Shown piece by piece: positions 61,401-64,000 of a DNA stretch of 64,000 nucleotides. Under the pieces are notes generated by a model. It was given only the letters and a program-made list of their open reading frames with translations. It did not search any database and was not told the DNA's origin. Position 1 is the stretch's first letter, and the number at the start of each line of letters is the position of its first letter. This stretch comes from Bacillus mesophilus (lineage in GTDB: Bacteria > Bacillota > Bacilli > Bacillales > SA4), in contig NZ_JAAIWM010000001.1 in the NCBI RefSeq assembly GCF_011008845.1, positions 930,001 through 994,000 of the forward strand, written 5' to 3'. The position numbers were made by a program, and so were the translations under genes.

Positions 61401-63255
61401 ATCTATCGACTTCATTCTTGGGACATTCGTTATAATACTGAAAGAATTTCTGAAAATGTTGCGAAGTGTTAATCCCCCCTTTATTATCTTTATAAAGCGG
61501 AAGAATATGATTGTAGATTTCATCCCGCAAGGAAGGGCGTTCAACTCCAAGCTGCTTAAGAAGTGCAGCTGTATCCTCATTTTTCAATAACTCAGGTAAA
61601 ACAGTATTATATCCCTCTGTATCAGTCGGCAAAAATAACACAACTTGTTCATTTTCATCAAGGGGAGCAACAGCATTTCTGTCTTGATTAAGAAATATCG
61701 GCTTATTCTTAATCAGCTTTGTTCGACCGCTCGTTTCCGCAATCCAACTATAGAAGGAATGTAGCCAATCAACTGGCTGGCCCTCAATAAAAGCCTTATC
61801 GATTCCACCAAAAACTTCCTTACTACCCTCAAATTTCCAACCGTTAACAATATCATCTTCATTAATCCACACATGTGTAATTGAATCAATATATTTAGTG
61901 AGTGCCTCATTTTTACGACGTGTATCCTGCCTGCCGAATGATGTAAAAACCCATTTTGCTTTTGCGTTTACGCTTAAACGAGCCAACTGATCAATTGTGA
62001 ATAATTCAGCAATTTGAGGAACATACGCCCAGTAAGCATTTTGCATCGATACAAAACCTTCTGAAGTTGGTAGCAATTCCTCACTACTCATTTTTTCATG
62101 AATGGCTGTATAAAAGGGCATGAATGAAATCTTCCTTTTGTCGTTCACATCGCTAAACTTGCTTTCATCATAAGGTATAATGTCAAATATATCATCATTA
62201 ATTAGGGGATAATCATTTGCTAGACCGATATCCCTAAGATAAACAAGACTATCCGCTGCTAAATCGGCCAATGATTCAATCATCCCTTTATTATGTGGAA
62301 CACCCACTCGGATTCCCTCGCGGCTGTCAGTTAGCAAGAACGGTGCGTGAATAATGAAGTTAAGATTTGTTACCTCCTTTGTCGGGAAGAAGCAAAAGGC
62401 TGAATGCTGTTTTGCAGTCAGATTTTCTTCCTCATCGAGAAAGAAACCAACTGAATATGAGTTTCTATTACCATCCTTGCGTGAAAATAACCACACCTTA
62501 TCTTCATAAAGTTCCTCACCGTCGTTTTGCATAAGGCAAATATACTCTGCAGTAGTATCACCAAATTGCTGCTTTTTCGCAATGTTTTTACGGTATGATC
62601 CCTTAGTACCCAAAATTTCGAAGGAAATGTCCTTAAGACTTGGAAGAAACAAAAGAGGATAAACTAATGAACGAAGTTTATCTGAAATATCTTCATATGC
62701 CTCACCAGCCTCCCGCTCTGTGTGATCAAATGGAAAAACGAATAGAGTTTCATCTTGTTTTCTGCCAGGAGAATCTTCACTAATTAATGTCGGTACTATA
62801 AAACGATCTATTTTAAAATAGATGTTTGGGTCGTAAATATGCGGTGTTGAGGTGTATTGAAATACTGACTTAAATCCGACACCAAATTTACCTATGGTGG
62901 CTTCGCGTTTACTAGAATTGGCGATTGATGTTATTGCATTAATATCAGCTAGTATTCCGTTTGCAGAATCCTCTTTTTCAGTTGCTGGATTTGATATTGA
63001 AAAGCGCCTTGTTCCGTTGTGTACAAATACTAATTTATCCTTATGTAACAAAAAACGAGCCGATGTAGCTTTTGCATCATCAGCATTTTGGAGCAACTCA
63101 TAAATAAAGTGTGCTTGATCCGAATACTTCTCGACAATACTGGTCTTTACACCCCGCAAAGCAGGGTCATCAAGAGCATCAGCAAGACGCTCTCTATGCT
63201 TTGACAGTTGATTAAAATAAATATTGTCTTGAACACTGTTTTTAGGTACCGCCAT
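58447..63255 (-). CDS. Giant GHKL-ATPase (sacsin-like) / SF1 helicase fusion
   Basis: A 1602-residue protein with two engines. Residues about 20-350 form a sacsin/Hsp90-type GHKL ATP-binding domain: N-box FIYELLQNADDAKA (51-64), G1 VFVHNG, G2 IGKFGVGFKSVF (121-132). A long helical middle (about 350-1090) includes an acidic low-complexity stretch (ADGDETDEGEEFDKASE). From about 1135 a DNA2/Upf1-like SF1 helicase follows: Walker A GPPGTGKTTHL (near 1143), Walker B IIIDEASMIPLV, then GTIHGFQGDECDI and NVSISRARDYLFIL. No nuclease motif is evident. Such fusions occur in phage-defence islands. ATG at 63255. Confidence 0.88.
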   Translation of the reverse strand: MAVPKNSVQDNIYFNQLSKHRERLADALDDPALRGVKTSIVEKYSDQAHFIYELLQNADDAKATSARFLLHKDKLVFVHNGTRRFSISNPATEKEDSANGILADINAITSIANSSKREATIGKFGVGFKSVFQYTSTPHIYDPNIYFKIDRFIVPTLISEDSPGRKQDETLFVFPFDHTEREAGEAYEDISDKLRSLVYPLLFLPSLKDISFEILGTKGSYRKNIAKKQQFGDTTAEYICLMQNDGEELYEDKVWLFSRKDGNRNSYSVGFFLDEEENLTAKQHSAFCFFPTKEVTNLNFIIHAPFLLTDSREGIRVGVPHNKGMIESLADLAADSLVYLRDIGLANDYPLINDDIFDIIPYDESKFSDVNDKRKISFMPFYTAIHEKMSSEELLPTSEGFVSMQNAYWAYVPQIAELFTIDQLARLSVNAKAKWVFTSFGRQDTRRKNEALTKYIDSITHVWINEDDIVNGWKFEGSKEVFGGIDKAFIEGQPVDWLHSFYSWIAETSGRTKLIKNKPIFLNQDRNAVAPLDENEQVVLFLPTDTEGYNTVLPELLKNEDTAALLKQLGVERPSLRDEIYNHILPLYKDNKGGINTSQHFQKFFQYYNECPKNEVDRFISLIKEYAFVKFRSADDDKIYRGKASNLYLPSDTLRKWFQAKLDTRFIVLEEYLKLIGEGKNEELYRFFTDLGAKDEPRILTRELSDEEAYQIRDDWPNSTRVRKWHEKYIDGCEELIEYLIQKQDADLSVMVWEQLLKYVEYGYSYNSLRNILQGKCEYFYRSPRYMEFDSSEALRLRNSSWLLNSDTEFVSAGELTVQTLSHQYDLSKDEAVELLRYLVIDNTNAGTDYDDDNLTEEQREKIELAEALYDIPSEELKRFAEQYRANKHSSTHQADGDETDEGEEFDKASENQAVSRIAKEIGKRAVSVPKTKETAAPFTEEHTIESDEDEYTKPSINFSKKIEQAKQRSANEIAEIAQIDELSQKALNAEKYSFGWFKALLELESLNRGDNTANSREISISFSKVELEEGTSRTLILKHPSRYIPQSMEDLADIPLELHFANQPMVKVAVEVVNVKSYTLRAKLKTNAQIDGVELSLVTEARIEAKNPVFLLEELRKGFNNLDLDDDYDMQYNLCDNIEFVFGPPGTGKTTHLAKEVILPLMQEDNNLKVLVLTPTNKAADVLVRRLMEIDQNNSYTQWLVRFGATNDSVIEQSGVFRDKTTNIRTFPRNVTVTTIARFPYDYFLPEGDTRLHLNALNWDYIIIDEASMIPLVNIIFPLYKKTPEKFIIAGDPFQIEPITTVDIWKNENIYTMVELKSFTDPKTIPHPYRVKLLTTQYRSTPEIGEVFSQFTYGGVLHHNRTADNRRPLLIEEFMDIKPLNIIKFPVSKYESIFRPKRLQSKSNYHVYSALFAFEFVKYMSSLLEKVNGNEFFRIGLIAPYRAQSDLIDKLMASFKFPKNIDVQVGTIHGFQGDECDIIFALFNPPPSISSSKDMFLNKLNIINVSISRARDYLFILMPDDATVNVGNLTMIKRVEQLCKNQPDWIELESRHIEEVIFGSNSYLEDNSFSTSHQLVNVYGKPEKRYEVRSEDNAVDVQLHD

Positions 63256-63506
63256 TAAAATTCTCCCCTAGTTATTTAAAATTTGATAGATTAATATCCA
63301 ATATTTTACTATATTAAATAAACTATAACATAATTCATCTGGCATATATTTTGGTTTTAAAAAAAACAGCTATTAATAACTGCTATGTGATTGATGTACT
63401 CCATAATATATCCGTTACCCTTGAATATATTATCAAGTTCATGTTGTGGTACTTCCTAACTTTCTTGTGTTTAAGACCATGGTTTCCTGATTAAAGCTGA
63501 CTATCC

Positions 63507-63549
63507 CAAAAAAACGAAGCAAAGCAGGCTGTTGTCCTGTTTCCTTCGC
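63507..63549 (-). terminator. Terminator after Sau3AI-like gene
   Basis: On the minus strand CGAAGGAAACAGG pairs with CCTGCTTTGCTTCG (small mismatches), followed by TTTTTTTGG. Confidence 0.8.
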
Positions 63550-63573
63550 TCTTAAGTATTACTGTTTACTAAC

Positions 63574-64000
63574 TTAAATAAATTCAATCTCATTCAACAT
63601 TTCCACTAAAGTCTTCCCCTTCACCCAAAGATTCTGTTGGTACATATGAATACCATTAATAACCAATGTTTTGTCATTAGCATCGTCACCTGTACCTCTG
63701 ATAAAAAAGGTATAATTTTTTGATTTCGGGAAGTTAATGGATGTTTTTATCGTTCCAGATTTTTTGTTTACCATAGGTGTACCATCTTTTTTGCATTCTA
63801 CCGTTTCTTTTAATAAATTGTTATTTATTAAATCTCTAACCTCATCCCAAACATTTCTTACGTCTATTTCTATTAGATGATTCTTAAACATGATTCGTTT
63901 AAACCCTAAAAATTTATTTTCAAGTAATGTTGAAGTGGTTGAGGGCTCTTCAAATAGAATGCACAAAAATTGCTGATTGTTAAAATAGTTAAATACAAAC
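63574..64000 (-). CDS. C-terminal part of a Sau3AI/MutH-like restriction protein (5' end beyond window)
   Basis: The frame is open to the right edge with no convincing start (only a TTG at 63966 without a ribosome site), so this is taken as a gene entering from outside. The visible 142 residues follow the end of Sau3AI-type enzymes: FLCILFEEPS, then FKRIMF and DVRNVWDEVRDLI, then INFPKSKNYTFFIRGTGDD and YQQNLWVKGKTLVEML. In Sau3AI this C-terminal domain is a regulatory copy of the MutH fold; the catalytic half would lie beyond 64000. Sau3AI cuts GATC and is paired with a C5-cytosine methyltransferase; one lies at 46466. Confidence 0.6.
   Translation of the reverse strand, partial: FVFNYFNNQQFLCILFEEPSTTSTLLENKFLGFKRIMFKNHLIEIDVRNVWDEVRDLINNNLLKETVECKKDGTPMVNKKSGTIKTSINFPKSKNYTFFIRGTGDDANDKTLVINGIHMYQQNLWVKGKTLVEMLNEIEFI

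Noticed and set aside
63574..63966. Complete 130-residue gene starting at TTG 63966
   Set aside because: The frame stays open to the window edge with sensible residues and no ribosome site at the TTG, so it is treated as cut off by the window.

Overview
The window is a low-GC chromosomal segment, most likely from a Bacillaceae species (Bacillus or a close relative). The signs are strong AGGAGG-type ribosome binding sites, some TTG/GTG starts, a ComK homologue, UPF0178/YqxD and YkvA proteins, DUF3231 and CBO0543-type proteins, and a perfect Bacillus-style Fur box. No rRNA, tRNA or CRISPR array was seen.

Left part (1-34 kb), ordinary chromosome. A Fur-box-controlled siderophore ABC importer (lipoprotein plus two FecCD permeases) faces a divergent AraC regulator (1-4.2 kb). 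Next come membrane proteins, an Hpr-like MarR regulator and a DUF3231/CBO0543 cluster (7-11 kb). One DUF3231 gene in that cluster is broken by a small internal inversion. After it lie a LysM protein, an alpha/beta hydrolase, a DUF305 protein, an MFS transporter, an ECF sigma/anti-sigma pair with a self-type promoter, and a Met/Pro/Asn-rich tandem-repeat protein. Small genes follow: yqxD, a histidine phosphatase, a ComK-like factor, an XRE regulator, and a TetR regulator divergent from a YhgE/Pip-type membrane protein and an Fe-S protein. The stretch ends with an AI-2E family transporter, YkvA and DUF4230 genes and a TM2 protein. Dispersed palindromic repeats, including three copies of a GGGCACGAAC... 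hairpin, sit between these genes.

Right part (34-64 kb), a dense defence island. Nearly all genes are on the minus strand. In transcription order they are: (a) a Sau3AI/MutH-like protein cut by the window end; (b) a 1602-residue GHKL-ATPase plus SF1-helicase protein; (c) a small unknown gene, with an HNH nuclease on the opposite strand nearby; (d) a four-gene unit of NERD-nuclease/UvrD helicase, AddB-like Fe-S protein, 64-residue protein and small UvrD-like helicase; (e) a C5-cytosine methyltransferase; (f) ZorA-ZorB-ZorC (motor, peptidoglycan-binding stator, EH-signature protein); (g) a YaaW-like coiled-coil membrane protein with a PD-(D/E)XK/glycine-zipper membrane protein; (h) a NYN-domain nuclease followed by a second, divergent ZorA-ZorB pair. 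Intrinsic terminators separate (e), (f), (g) and (h) into modules.

The strongest candidate for something undescribed is the 34.1-46.3 kb block. It is a Zorya-like locus with two different MotAB-type ion-driven motors, ZorC but no adjacent ZorD helicase, and two other nuclease candidates (NYN and membrane-associated PD-(D/E)XK) in its place. The larger ZorA has a tail built from at least thirteen 29-residue repeats. Assignments rest on motif reading alone; no database search was possible.
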